Source: Alphaproteobacteria bacterium | GTDB taxonomy: Bacteria; Pseudomonadota; Alphaproteobacteria; DSM-16000; Inquilinaceae | Length of the DNA stretch: 64,000 bases | Reading direction: 5' to 3' | Assembly (NCBI GenBank): GCA_009909005.1 | Contig: JAAAOG010000152.1 | Coordinates: 1-64,000 of the forward strand | Part shown: positions 1-8,696 of the stretch, in pieces | Numbering within the stretch: the first letter of the stretch is position 1 | How the letters are laid out: the number at the start of each line of letters is the position of its first letter | The notes under the pieces: model-generated | The model's input: only the letters and a program-made list of their open reading frames with translations | What the model was told of the DNA's origin: nothing | Databases searched by the model: none | Translations under genes and position numbers: made by a program

Positions 1-125
1 GGCGGCGGCGGCGCCGCCTCCGGCTGTGCGGCGGCAGCCGGCTGGCGCCGCCGCCCGGCGCTGGGACGAACGACTGTCCGCTCGGCGTCGTCTTCCGGTT
101 CGGCGAACGGATCGTCCTGGCTCAT
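1..125 (-). CDS. tssL: TssL (DotU/IcmH-like) type VI secretion inner-membrane protein, N-terminal fragment
   Basis: Only the first ~41 codons are inside the window; the gene continues past the left edge. The start ATG is at 123-125 on the minus strand, 7 bases after the tssK stop. The readable N-terminus begins MSQDDPFAEPEDDAERTVVR and continues with a Pro/Ala/Arg-rich stretch. This acidic DPF...RTV.RP opening is typical of TssL, which with TssM and TssJ forms the membrane complex that anchors the T6SS. The tssJ-tssK-tssL order is also the common order. The call rests on the N-terminal motif and the context; the transmembrane and any OmpA-like domains are not visible. Confidence 0.85.
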   Translation of the reverse strand, partial: MSQDDPFAEPEDDAERTVVRPSAGRRRQPAAAAQPEAAPPP

Positions 126-132
126 CACGCAT

Positions 133-1467
133 TCACCCCTTGATGGCCCACAGCTCGAGCTGGAGGTTGGGATAATCGCCGGCCACATGGATGGCCAGGC
201 CGCCCGAGGACTGCAATTCGCGCCAGAAGGGGCTTGCCCGCTCAAGCTCGAAATAGATGACCCCGGGATGGTAGGCGATCTGGCGCGGCGCGACCGGCAG
301 CGCGCGCAGGCGAATGCCCGGCACGGCGCTGTTCACCAGCTCGCGGATCTTTTCGACGGGACCGATCGTGACCTCGGTCGGGAACAGCCGGCGCAGCTGC
401 TCGGCCTGCTTTTCCGCCTTGACCGACAGTACGAAGCTGGCGGATGCGAGCAGGCTGCGATCGGCGATCTTGGCCACCCGGATGCCGTATTTGCGCTCCT
501 CCAACGGAATGGGGATCGCGGTCTGCTCGAGCACGGCACTCAGGAAGTGCCGCAACTCCCGCATCACCGGCTGAAAGGTGCGCTGCAGGTCGTCATGCTT
601 GTAGGCTGGGAAGGCCGGCGGCCGCTTGCGCTCGGCAACGAAGGTGGCCATTTCCCCCGCCATGGCGACGGCAAAGCCGTAAAACGCCTCGGGATGCACC
701 TTGTCGGCATGCAGGATATGGCTGAGCACCGGCTCGTATCGGTTGACGGCCTGAAGCAGCAGGAAATCGGCAATCTCGGCGACGCCCTTGGTGCCGGATT
801 CGGCGACCCGCGCCCCCAGCGCCTCGCCGCGATGGTGGATCAGGCCCTGCAACTCGGCGATGAAACCCGAGAGCACGGGTGAGGCGGCCGAATCGAGGGT
901 CGGCGGAATGAAACCCTCGTCGAGGACGACATTCTTGTCGGCCCGCACCTCGATCACCCGGGCCAGCCCGAGGCAAGAATAGCCCGCCAGTTCTTCCGTC
1001 TCCAGACCGAACCGCAACCGCATGCGGCCGATCTGCAGCGGCGCCACGGTTTCCGACCCGGCATTTGCGTCGTGCGCCTCATACTCCTCGATGGCGAAAC
1101 GCGCCGTGGTCTCCTCCTTGCCGGCCATGTCGAATTCGATGCCGCCCGGCTGCTGCACCGGGGCCGTCAGATAGACGACGCAATTGCGGGTCTGCTCGGG
1201 CAGCGTCAACGGCGGCGGATGGTCGGCAAGCTCAGGAATGGCGAAGGGCGTGCCGTCCTCCAGAATGCCGCGGCAATGGCTGACCGCGAACTTCCCGGTC
1301 GACAGCATTTCACGATTGATCTGCAGTTCGGTGATTCCCCAGCCATAGGGGCGCAGGGGACCGGCAGCCCCCCGCACCAGCCGTTCCATATACCGGTCGA
1401 ACTGCTGGAAATGCTGGGTCCGGAGGAACATCCCCTCCGACCAGACGACCTTGTTATCCGTCGCCAT
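133..1467 (-). CDS. tssK: TssK, type VI secretion baseplate subunit
   Basis: A 444-residue protein, normal length for TssK (ImpJ/VasE). TssK trimers connect the TssEFG baseplate to the TssJLM membrane complex in the cytoplasm. The N-terminus (VVWSEGMFLRTQHFQQFDRY) carries the hallmark W-x-EGMFL-x-PQHFQ pattern of the family. It lies 69 bases downstream of tssJ and directly before tssL, so all three are probably one transcript. The start ATG is preceded by an AGGCGA ribosome-binding sequence. Confidence 0.96.
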   Translation of the reverse strand: MATDNKVVWSEGMFLRTQHFQQFDRYMERLVRGAAGPLRPYGWGITELQINREMLSTGKFAVSHCRGILEDGTPFAIPELADHPPPLTLPEQTRNCVVYLTAPVQQPGGIEFDMAGKEETTARFAIEEYEAHDANAGSETVAPLQIGRMRLRFGLETEELAGYSCLGLARVIEVRADKNVVLDEGFIPPTLDSAASPVLSGFIAELQGLIHHRGEALGARVAESGTKGVAEIADFLLLQAVNRYEPVLSHILHADKVHPEAFYGFAVAMAGEMATFVAERKRPPAFPAYKHDDLQRTFQPVMRELRHFLSAVLEQTAIPIPLEERKYGIRVAKIADRSLLASASFVLSVKAEKQAEQLRRLFPTEVTIGPVEKIRELVNSAVPGIRLRALPVAPRQIAYHPGVIYFELERASPFWRELQSSGGLAIHVAGDYPNLQLELWAIKG

Positions 1468-1536
1468 CGATTCGCCTATGCCCGTTCCTCGCGCAGTCTA
1501 CCGGACGGGAGACGCCGTCCCGCCGGCCCTGTGCCA

Positions 1537-2076
1537 TCAGCTCGCACCGTCACCGCCGCGCCGGGACACCGAGACGTCGAGACGCCCGATCCGCACCACC
1601 ACCGTGCTGGTCTGATGGGCCGGAACGACAAACCCCTCCCGCCAGCGGGCCTGATCAATATCACGGAAATTTGCGAGAATGCCGATATATCGGGTGTCCG
1701 GCGACAGCTCCCGCGCCAGGGTCTCGCGGCCGCCCGGGGCGACGACGATGTCGGACGAGTCACGCAGGTCGGAGCCCAGCGTCGCTTCCGGCTGTTCGAA
1801 GAGCTGGAAGAAATCGCCTTCCTGGAAGCTGCTCGGGCCGGTCAGTTCGTAGACCCTGACCACGGTCGGCGACGGACGCCCGGCCTGGTCGGGATTGGCA
1901 TCGGGGCTCGCTTCCACCACCATCTGCACGCGGGTCGGTGGCGGCGGCGGCGGCGTCACGCAGGCCATCAGCGCCGGCACGACCAGCGCCAGCAAAAGCA
2001 GTGCGGGCAGAAAAGCGGTCGATTTCCGTTGCCCGGGGACACGCCGCGGCATCCGGGTCTCACATACGCTCATCAT
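1537..2076 (-). CDS. tssJ: TssJ, type VI secretion outer-membrane lipoprotein
   Basis: A 179-residue protein. I chose the start at 2074-2076 because AAGGAGC sits just upstream, although the frame stays open further. After a basic N-terminus a hydrophobic stretch ends in a lipobox (ALMAC, Cys about residue 37), followed by a Pro-run and a beta-rich domain (VVRVYELTGPSSF, GDFFQLFE, YIGILANFRDID). These match TssJ/VasD, which is acylated in the outer membrane and holds the periplasmic end of TssM. It sits between tagH and tssK. A second Met follows immediately, so the exact start may shift by one codon. Confidence 0.93.
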   Translation of the reverse strand: MMSVCETRMPRRVPGQRKSTAFLPALLLLALVVPALMACVTPPPPPPTRVQMVVEASPDANPDQAGRPSPTVVRVYELTGPSSFQEGDFFQLFEQPEATLGSDLRDSSDIVVAPGGRETLARELSPDTRYIGILANFRDIDQARWREGFVVPAHQTSTVVVRIGRLDVSVSRRGGDGAS

Positions 2077-2207
2077 TCCTGAGGCTCCTTCTTCTGCCTT
2101 TTTCAGCCTTCTGTTTCCGCAGACCGTTTCCGTACACCGCCGCTGCCGCCCGCCGCAGAAGGGTCGGCAATCATCCGACCCCCAGTCTAGCCGAACCGCG
2201 CCGGATT

Positions 2208-4211
2208 TCATCGTCCCTTCTGCACCGGCCGGTCGCGCGTCGTCGCCTGGCTCAGCTGCTTCTCATAGGCCTTGGTGAATTCCTTGCCGAACAGCCCATG
2301 GAAATCGTCCTCGGCCTCCCGGGCGATCTCATCATACAGCTCGCGGAACAGCTCCCAATACTTGGCTTTGCGGGCGCTGGGCAGGATGCTGTCCCAGACC
2401 GACTGCTGTTCCAGCCGGCGCTGCAAGGCGTCGGGATTGAACCGGTGCAGCAGAGCGGTCAGGGCCACCTGCATGCCGGTCATCACCGCCAGCTGGTGCG
2501 CCTTCAGGTCATTGAAGGCCTCCCGCGTTGCCCGTTCCGGCGGCAGGTAGCCATGGCGCGGCTGGACCAGAAGCGCCTGCATGGCATCGTCCACATCGAC
2601 GGCAAATTTGAAGGGGTTGTTTTCCGTCGGGCGGATCATCGTGCGTTCGGAAACCCGGAACTCGTCACGGATCGAGGCGCGGACCTTCAGCACGTCGATC
2701 AGCCCCTGCACCATCTCCCGCATCATGCCGCCGGCCCGATAGAGCAGTTTCTCGGCCGCCTCGTCGGAAAGGCCGCTGTCCTCCAGCCCGCAGGCCGCCA
2801 TGAAAGTCCGGACCGGATCGCCGGACCGTCCTTCGCCCCCCGCCTCCGGCGCTGCCGCTCGCTCGCTCCGGGGTCTGCTGCGCTCCGCGCCGCCCTGGGG
2901 CGAGGAGGGCGAGGGAGTGGGCGGAATGGTGGAGGGATGAAAGGGCTCGCCACCGCCCGCTGCGGTCTCCGGTGGTCCGGACCGGGCACGGCGTGGCGGC
3001 GATGGCCGCACCGGACCCCGGTCCCCCTCGCGGCCCTCGCCGGCCGGTGGCGGCGGCGGGGGCGGCGGACCGGCGGGTGCGCCCGGGGCGGGGCGGCGGG
3101 CAGCGCGCGGATGTGAGGCCGTCGGCTCCGCCGGCGGCGGCAGTTCGTCCTCCTCCCCCGTCTCCCCGCCTTCACCGAATTCGTCCCAATCCTCCGGAAT
3201 GACCGAGCGCCGGCCGGGTGCCGGCTCGCCGGGCGAGGTCTCGAACGGCGAGCGGGCTTCCCGGCGCCGCGGTTCGGGCGGTGCCGGCTCGGCGAACGGC
3301 TCCGGCGGCTCCGGCTTTTCGAAAGGCGGGGGCGCCGGCCCCTCGTCGGCGAATGGCGGCTCTTCCGGCGGCGGCGGGGCCGGCCGGCCGGACGGACGCT
3401 GCGCACCCGGCAGGGAAAAGGCCTGGTGGTGCTCCGGCACATGGTCGGCGACGGAGTGTCCTTCCCAATCCTCATCGCCGCCCTCGGGCCCGAACAGATC
3501 GGCATCGTCCGGAATGATCGCGCGCCGCCCCCCGCGCTTCGGCTCGCCGAACGGGTCATCGGGATGCGCCGAACCGGCCGACCTCGACCGCTCCTCCTCG
3601 AAGCCGAACTCATCCTGCCCGGCGCCCTCCGCGCCGATGCCGAAGCGGTCGAACTGTTCGTCGCTGTCCTTGTCCACCCCGTCGAAATCGGCGGCGAAGG
3701 GATCGTAGCCGGCGGCACGGCTGCCCGGGCCCACCGAGGGGCGCTTGCGGAAGGGGTCCTCCCCCGCATCGGCCGGCGCCGGCTCGTCGAAGGATGCCGG
3801 CTCGTCATAGGGCTCAGGCAGATCGAGCCCGGCGCCCGGCCCCATGGTCGGCTCCTGAGCGAAGGGCTCGTCCAGGCCGAAATCGCCGGCCTCTTCAAAC
3901 CGGACATCGATCTCATAAGGTCCCAGCCGCAACAGATCGCCGTCCTGCAGGATCGCCGAATTGTCCCGGCCGAGCGGTTCCCCGCTGTTGTTGAGGAACA
4001 CGCCGTTCGAGCTGGTATCCGTGAGCGAAAACTGGCCGTCGACGAACTCGACTACACAATGGTTCTTGGAGAGATGCCGCTGCGGATCGGGCAGCACCCA
4101 GTCGTTTTCCTTGCCGCGACCAATGGTCAGGCCACCGTCTTCGATGACTTTGCTGGTTTCGGTGAGGCTGACTTGCGGGTCCAGGCTATAGGCCGTCAGA
4201 ATCAGTTTCAT
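2208..4211 (-). CDS. tagH: TagH, FHA-domain T6SS protein with a very long Pro/Glu/Ala-rich linker
   Basis: A 667-residue protein starting at the ATG preceded by AGGGGAAC. Residues 1 to ~105 form an FHA domain (phosphothreonine reader) with GRGKENDWVLPD and DTSSNGVFLN motifs. Residues ~106 to 463 are low-complexity, rich in Pro, Glu, Asp, Gly and Ala with repeated DPF/EPF motifs. Residues ~464 to 667 match the TagH C-terminal domain (helical; YLPPERATREAF and KYWELFRELYDEI). TagH/Fha acts in threonine-phosphorylation control of T6SS assembly in some bacteria; no PpkA/PppA kinase or phosphatase is seen in this window. The linker is longer than I would expect for the family. The gene runs with tssJ downstream. 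Confidence 0.93.
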   Translation of the reverse strand: MKLILTAYSLDPQVSLTETSKVIEDGGLTIGRGKENDWVLPDPQRHLSKNHCVVEFVDGQFSLTDTSSNGVFLNNSGEPLGRDNSAILQDGDLLRLGPYEIDVRFEEAGDFGLDEPFAQEPTMGPGAGLDLPEPYDEPASFDEPAPADAGEDPFRKRPSVGPGSRAAGYDPFAADFDGVDKDSDEQFDRFGIGAEGAGQDEFGFEEERSRSAGSAHPDDPFGEPKRGGRRAIIPDDADLFGPEGGDEDWEGHSVADHVPEHHQAFSLPGAQRPSGRPAPPPPEEPPFADEGPAPPPFEKPEPPEPFAEPAPPEPRRREARSPFETSPGEPAPGRRSVIPEDWDEFGEGGETGEEDELPPPAEPTASHPRAARRPAPGAPAGPPPPPPPPAGEGREGDRGPVRPSPPRRARSGPPETAAGGGEPFHPSTIPPTPSPSSPQGGAERSRPRSERAAAPEAGGEGRSGDPVRTFMAACGLEDSGLSDEAAEKLLYRAGGMMREMVQGLIDVLKVRASIRDEFRVSERTMIRPTENNPFKFAVDVDDAMQALLVQPRHGYLPPERATREAFNDLKAHQLAVMTGMQVALTALLHRFNPDALQRRLEQQSVWDSILPSARKAKYWELFRELYDEIAREAEDDFHGLFGKEFTKAYEKQLSQATTRDRPVQKGR

Positions 4212-4372
4212 CGCCGTTCCCCTGCCGGGTCCGTCTTTACTTCCGCATCCCGGACATCCGGTCGATTGCTTGATTCTGGTTTTACAGGATGCGTCACCGG
4301 TCGTCCATGGCGACTGTCGGGAGGGCCGGCGCCGTTTTGTTGCGGGGATGCCCACCGATCTGCGCGCTTATC

Positions 4373-4389
4373 AGCCCCGCCCCGGGGCT
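4373..4389. terminator. Small GC hairpin between DUF6931 gene and tagH
   Basis: AGCCCC (4373-4378) and GGGGCT (4384-4389) pair around a five-base loop. It sits in the 291-base gap between the DUF6931 gene and tagH. It has no T-run on the minus strand, so it is at best a weak attenuator of read-through from vgrG. Otherwise I see nothing coding in this gap. Confidence 0.25.
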
Positions 4390-4502
4390 TTAACGACCAT
4401 AGAGATATGTGGGGCGCCGCCCCGCCCGTCTCGAGCACTGCCATTGCAGGCCGCGGCAAAGCGGAGCACGCGGCGGCCCGGCAGCCCCTTTGCCCGGGCC
4501 CG

Positions 4503-5090
4503 TCACCCTTTCGGCCGACCGGTGCCGCCATTGGCGATGTCGATCCCCTGCCCGATCATGCCTTCGAACCGGGCGGCCTGCCCGGCCGGATCGCCCTGGA
4601 ACGCCGCCATCATCACGGCGCTGAACACCGCCGCGGGCGTCATATTATCCCCCGGCGGCACCGCATCCGCGCCCGCCGGCGCCAGGCTGCCGCCGCTCCA
4701 GCCGGCCGCCGCCGCGGCCAGGGCCGAGGGCGAACCCGCGAGATTGGCGGCCTCCGCCTTGGCCAGAGCCTCGCGCCGCTTCTCGTCGCTCGGCTTGAAG
4801 ACCCAGGCCTCGGCCGCCTCCAACGCAGCCAGTTCCTTCGGCTTCGGCGTCTCGGGGAGGTTGTCGCGCGCACACAGGCAGGCCCACCAGGCGGCTTCGC
4901 GTTTCGGCAGGCCGTGGGCCAGCAGCTTGAGGGCGTCGGGATAGAGCTTTTTCTCGAGCAGCGAAGCCAGGAACGCCGCCGGCGTGGCCGTTTCGGTCAA
5001 GAGCGGTTCGGCCTCTTCGGACAGCTTGAACGGGGCGCAGAGTTGCGCGGCGGTCTCCGCCTTCACCTTGGTCAGGGGACCGGTTTCCAT
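4503..5090 (-). CDS. DUF6931-type protein encoded directly behind vgrG
   Basis: A 195-residue, mostly helical, Ala/Leu-rich soluble protein with no signal peptide or membrane segment. It resembles the DUF6931 family often seen in alphaproteobacterial T6SS loci. Features are a helical repeat-like N-terminal half (FLASLLEKKLYPDALKLLAH, AAWWACLCAR) and a Gly/Ala-rich C-terminus. Its start is 31 bases after the vgrG stop, so it is cotranscribed with the spike gene. That position is used by cargo adaptors and chaperones or effectors; the helical-repeat appearance fits an adaptor better than a toxin. No catalytic motif is evident and the role is unknown. Confidence 0.7.
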   Translation of the reverse strand: METGPLTKVKAETAAQLCAPFKLSEEAEPLLTETATPAAFLASLLEKKLYPDALKLLAHGLPKREAAWWACLCARDNLPETPKPKELAALEAAEAWVFKPSDEKRREALAKAEAANLAGSPSALAAAAAGWSGGSLAPAGADAVPPGDNMTPAAVFSAVMMAAFQGDPAGQAARFEGMIGQGIDIANGGTGRPKG

Positions 5091-5121
5091 GTCGATTCGA
5101 CTCCGTGGACTGCAGCCGGGC

Positions 5122-7026
5122 TCAGTTGATTTTCACCATCATGCCCTGGATCGTCATGACGGCCCCGGCCTGAATATCCATCGTTGCCTGACTGTTGATG
5201 GTGATCATGCCGCCGCGGATCTCGATTCCGCTTTGTGTCAGCGTGATCGTATTGGTGCCGACCTTGAGTTCGATCTGCACGCCGGCCTCGATGGAAATAT
5301 TTCGGGCGGCATAAGTCGACTGGTTGCCGGCCGACACGTCGAGGCTGTCATTGCCCTGGCTGACCGTGATCGACCGGTTGCCCTGACTGACGGTGACGGT
5401 CTCATCGCCTTCCTCCACCGTCTCCGTGCGATTGTTGTGGATGGTGTTGGTCTGGTCGTTGCCGACATACTCGGTGTCATTGTTTTCGACGTGCCGGTCG
5501 AAGTCCTTCTCGGCGTGGAAATAGATCTGTTCCTGGCCGGTCTTGTCCTCGAATCGCAGTTCGTTGAAATTGTCGGCGCCGCCACCCTGGGAGCTGCGGG
5601 TGAGAATGCCGCTCTGCGTCTGGTTGGCCGGCAGGGTATAGGGCTCGCGATTGACGTCGTTATAGACGCTGCCGGTGATCAGCGGCCGATCCGGATCGCC
5701 TTCCAGGAAGCTGACCACGACCTCGTGGCCGATGCGCGGCACGAACACCGCGCCCCAATTCTGCCCGGCCCAGGGCTGCGCGACCCGCACCCAGCACGAA
5801 CTGTTCTCGTTCTTCTGGCCGTAGCGGTCCCAGTGGAACTGCACCTTCACCCGGCAGTATTGGTCGGAGTGGATTTCGCTGCCGCTGGGCCCGACGACGA
5901 CCGCCGTTTGCGGCCCGTGCACCATGGCCTTGGGCGTCACTCGCGGCGGCCGGTAATCGATGGTCGCCGGCGCACAAATAAAGCTGTTGCTGTAGCGCGG
6001 CGGCTCCGCCGCGGCCTCGCCAGCGACATGGGTATAGTCGCTGCCGGAATGGCGGATCCATGTGATGACGTATTGCTTGCCCTGCTCCGTGTCGAGATTG
6101 GACAGGCCGAAAATCGCCCCCGGCGTAAAGGTCCGGCAGCGGCTGGACCCCTGGACGATCTCGTGCTCCGATTCCTCCGCCTCCATATGCACCTTGGTGA
6201 ACTCGTTGCCGGGTGCCGTCTGCTTGTACCGCCCCGGATAGTCGTAGAATTCATAGGCCGAATTGCCGCTCAAACTGACCAGGCTGGTCGCGCGTGTGGT
6301 CAGGTCGGTGCGCGATTGTTCGTAATTGTAATCACGCTGTGCATATTTGCCGGTCGTGTAGTCGAACCCGCGGGACCAGGCGAATATATCGTCCCAATCG
6401 GTGTCCCCGTAGAGAAATTCGACATTCTGCTCGACGGCCTCGTCATAACCGACTTTGTTGTCGCCGAGGACCAGCTGGTGCCGCCCCTGCTCATGCCGGT
6501 GAAAATAAAATATTCCCTCCTCTTCCATCAGGCGGGACACGAAGTTGAAATCCGTCTCCCGGTACTGGACACAGTATTCCCGCTGAGGGTGCTCCCCGCG
6601 CACACCGTTCAGAACATACTCCGTCAAACCGCGATCCTGGAAGACTTCCTCAATGATGTCGAGGAAGCGCTGTTCCTGGAAAATCCGGCAGTCGGAATTG
6701 CGGGTCAGGAACCACAGCGCCGGCACGATTTCCGCCGTGTAGACCCGCAGCCGCTGCTGCATCCAGCCGGCAGCGGAGAAATGCTTGCAGATACCGTTCC
6801 AATACCGCCGCGTTCCGTCGCCGCGCAGGCAGCTGAAGGTGATCGATTTGCCGAGGATTTCGTTCGGGTCGAGATCCTCCTCCTCCGAGAGCATTTCCAG
6901 GCGGTAGGTAAAGAGGCGGGACAGGGCCTCCTCGCCCTCGAAGGCCGTCAGCTTCAGGACATCGGGACCGAAGGGCGTTTCGATGGTGAGAAAACGCTCC
7001 TGCTGTTGAATAAAGACCCCCGTCAT
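5122..7026 (-). CDS. vgrG: VgrG/TssI spike protein of the type VI system
   Basis: A 634-residue protein of ordinary VgrG length. The N-terminal gp27-like part (TPFGPDVLKLTAFEGEEALSR) is followed by the gp44-like region (REDTDFNFVSRLMEEEGIFY with a matching downstream segment), the OB-fold (VGPSGSEIHSDQYCRVKVQFHWDR, WVRVAQPWAGQNWG, GHEVVVSFLEGDPDRPL) and the gp5-like beta-helix. The repeat-rich C-terminus ends ITINSQATMDIQAGAVM, with no added effector domain. VgrG trimers cap the Hcp tube and carry effectors. The start is preceded by AGGAGGAGGG. The downstream neighbour is the DUF6931 gene. Confidence 0.97.
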   Translation of the reverse strand: MTGVFIQQQERFLTIETPFGPDVLKLTAFEGEEALSRLFTYRLEMLSEEEDLDPNEILGKSITFSCLRGDGTRRYWNGICKHFSAAGWMQQRLRVYTAEIVPALWFLTRNSDCRIFQEQRFLDIIEEVFQDRGLTEYVLNGVRGEHPQREYCVQYRETDFNFVSRLMEEEGIFYFHRHEQGRHQLVLGDNKVGYDEAVEQNVEFLYGDTDWDDIFAWSRGFDYTTGKYAQRDYNYEQSRTDLTTRATSLVSLSGNSAYEFYDYPGRYKQTAPGNEFTKVHMEAEESEHEIVQGSSRCRTFTPGAIFGLSNLDTEQGKQYVITWIRHSGSDYTHVAGEAAAEPPRYSNSFICAPATIDYRPPRVTPKAMVHGPQTAVVVGPSGSEIHSDQYCRVKVQFHWDRYGQKNENSSCWVRVAQPWAGQNWGAVFVPRIGHEVVVSFLEGDPDRPLITGSVYNDVNREPYTLPANQTQSGILTRSSQGGGADNFNELRFEDKTGQEQIYFHAEKDFDRHVENNDTEYVGNDQTNTIHNNRTETVEEGDETVTVSQGNRSITVSQGNDSLDVSAGNQSTYAARNISIEAGVQIELKVGTNTITLTQSGIEIRGGMITINSQATMDIQAGAVMTIQGMMVKIN

Positions 7027-7228
7027 ATCCCTCCTCCTGACAGTCGCACCGGGCGGGGTGGCGCTCTACCGCCGACACCATTGCCTGAAACCGGCAGGCG
7101 ACCCGTCCGGAATTGCGACCGGCAAAACGCGCCAACACCGATGGTCTCAGCATAGTCCGACGGGCAAGGGTTCCGCAAACCGGAGAGGCCGTGCTCGTCC
7201 CCGACCCACACCGCGGCGTTGAAGCGAA

Positions 7229-7252
7229 GAAGCGGGGCCGGAGCCCCGCTTC
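7229..7252 (-). terminator. Hairpin terminator behind the first hcp copy
   Basis: A perfect 10-bp stem (GAAGCGGGGC at 7229-7238 with its complement at 7243-7252) and a 4-base loop, 30 bases beyond the hcp stop. The downstream side is T-rich only weakly (TTCGCTTC). The same stem occurs behind the second hcp copy at 8165-8188. Confidence 0.6.
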
Positions 7253-7281
7253 CGCACGCCCGAAAGCGCGTCAAATCCGGC

Positions 7282-7758
7282 TCAGCCCGTCTTCGTCGCG
7301 GCCAGATCGTATTCCGCCGGCAGCTGGTTGGTCACCTTGTGGGCCTCATTGTAGGTCTTGTAGTTCATGCGGATCTTGGTGAAGTTGAGGCTCACCGACT
7401 CCGTCGGCCGATCACCGCCGCTCGACACCGAATAGCCGCTGACCAGGGCATTGGTCAGTTCGTATTCCATGTAGATGTCGCCGGGATTGCCCGTGGTGAC
7501 GAGGTGGATCTTCACCAACTTGCCGGCATGGCCGCCGCAGGCTTCCTGGAACAGCGGTGCCGATGACGAGTCCATGATCTTGGTCAGGGTGACTTCGCTG
7601 ACCGACGGCTCCGAAGCCTCGCGGTTCTGGGCCGAACCGGTTGGCGTCATGATGGCGCGCCCGACGCCCCACTGCATCGAATCAATATCCAGCCACTTCT
7701 TGTGCTCTTGGTGCGTGGCGTCGCCGGGAATGCCTTCGATATGAACGTAGATAGCCAT
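7282..7758 (-). CDS. hcp: Hcp/TssD tube protein, copy 1
   Basis: A 158-residue Hcp. The start follows a GGAGGAC ribosome-binding sequence. Hcp hexamers stack into the inner tube that is expelled by the T6SS sheath. Recognisable segments are AIYVHIEGIPG, KWLDIDSMQWGVGR, SEVTLTKIMDSSSAPLFQEA and KIRMNYKTYNEAHK near the C-terminus. It is 152/158 identical to copy 2 upstream by my count, differing at residues 14, 18, 77, 113, 116 and 119. Each copy has its own leader and hairpin terminator, so they can be transcribed separately. Confidence 0.98.
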   Translation of the reverse strand: MAIYVHIEGIPGDATHQEHKKWLDIDSMQWGVGRAIMTPTGSAQNREASEPSVSEVTLTKIMDSSSAPLFQEACGGHAGKLVKIHLVTTGNPGDIYMEYELTNALVSGYSVSSGGDRPTESVSLNFTKIRMNYKTYNEAHKVTNQLPAEYDLAATKTG

Positions 7759-8219
7759 TTTCGTCCTCCATGAAACTCTCAAAGGTCCCGCCCCCGACAT
7801 TTGCCGGGGCCCGGCGACCCGGTGCAACCCCGCAGCGGCCAATCGGATTGCGCTTGGCAGCTACCTCCATCCCCTTCGAAGCCGTTTCTGCGCGGCCCCT
7901 TTCGGTCTGCCTTCAAGCTCGCCGACATCAGAATATTTAGGAACCAACTATGACGAAAATTCGGCCACTTCCGGGAGCACTGACGCTGATCCTCCGTCAA
8001 TTTCGCGGCGGCTGAAAGAGTTGCCGCCGTGCCTTTAAAATGGGGATGCAAGTCCGGCCACGATTACGGCTTGTCACACTGATCCGATGTCGTGCCGGAT
8101 CGGCGATCCAAGACCATGCGGCCAAGTCCCCGCACTTTCGAAGCAAGCCGCTCCCCGAAGCAAAGAAGCGGGGCAAGAGCCCCGCTTCCGAAATCGTCTG
8201 CATAAAATCCGTTCGAGGA
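7759..8219 (-). promoter_or_regulatory. Leader/promoter region of hcp copy 1
   Basis: This 461-base gap has no credible gene. From 8219 downward it holds the terminator hairpin of hcp copy 2 (8165-8188), then the promoter and leader of hcp copy 1. A block at 7894-7966 and a short element at 7826-7841 are clearly related in sequence to 8818-8891 and 8760-8775 upstream of hcp copy 2. The ACGA-AAATTCGGCC and AAGC(T/C)CGCCGAC pieces are best kept. I could not fit a clean -35/-10 or -24/-12 motif that is conserved in both. Confidence 0.5.
8165..8188 (-). terminator. Hairpin terminator behind the second hcp copy
   Basis: The same 10-bp stem as at 7229-7252 (GAAGCGGGGC with its complement) with an AAGA loop, 31 bases beyond the stop of hcp copy 2. 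On the minus strand it is followed by TTTGCTTCGG. Confidence 0.6.
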
Positions 8220-8696
8220 TCACCCGGTCTTGGTAGCCGCCAGGTCATACTCCGCCGGCAGCTGGTTGGTCACCTTGTGGGCTTCGTTGTAGGTCTTGTA
8301 GTTCATCCGGATCTTGGTGAAGTTCAGGCTCACCGACTCGCTCGGCCGTTCGCCACCGGTCGACACCGAATAGCCGCTGACAAGCGCATTGGTGAGTTCG
8401 TATTCCATGTAGATGTCGCCGGGGTTGCCGGTGGTGACGAGGTGGATCTTCACCAGTTTGCCGGCGGAACCGCCACAGGCTTCCTGGAAGAGCGGCGCCG
8501 ACGACGAGTCCATGATCTTCGTCAGGGTCACTTCGCTGACCGAAGGCTCCGAGGCCTCGCGGTTCTGGGCCGAACCGGTCGGCGTCATGATGGCGCGCCC
8601 GACACCCCACTGCATGGAGTCGATATCGAGCCACTTCTTGTGGTCCTGGTGGGTGGAGTCGCCGGGAATACCTTCGATATGAACGTAAATGGCCAT
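8220..8696 (-). CDS. hcp: Hcp/TssD tube protein, copy 2
   Basis: A 158-residue Hcp, nearly identical to copy 1 (six substitutions, several conservative: Ala/Ser, Glu/Asp, Ser/Thr, Asp/Glu, Thr/Ser; the exception is His/Ser at 77). It lies between tssH and hcp copy 1 on the same strand. The start is preceded by GGAGAAAAGACG. The DNA around both genes is also related, which points to tandem duplication of a whole promoter-gene-terminator unit, not of the coding region alone. Confidence 0.98.
   Translation of the reverse strand: MAIYVHIEGIPGDSTHQDHKKWLDIDSMQWGVGRAIMTPTGSAQNREASEPSVSEVTLTKIMDSSSAPLFQEACGGSAGKLVKIHLVTTGNPGDIYMEYELTNALVSGYSVSTGGERPSESVSLNFTKIRMNYKTYNEAHKVTNQLPAEYDLAATKTG

Noticed and set aside
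4984-7155. A 723-codon open frame antisense to vgrG
   Set aside because: Same GC-bias artefact; the opposite strand encodes a clear VgrG with ribosome-binding site and family motifs.
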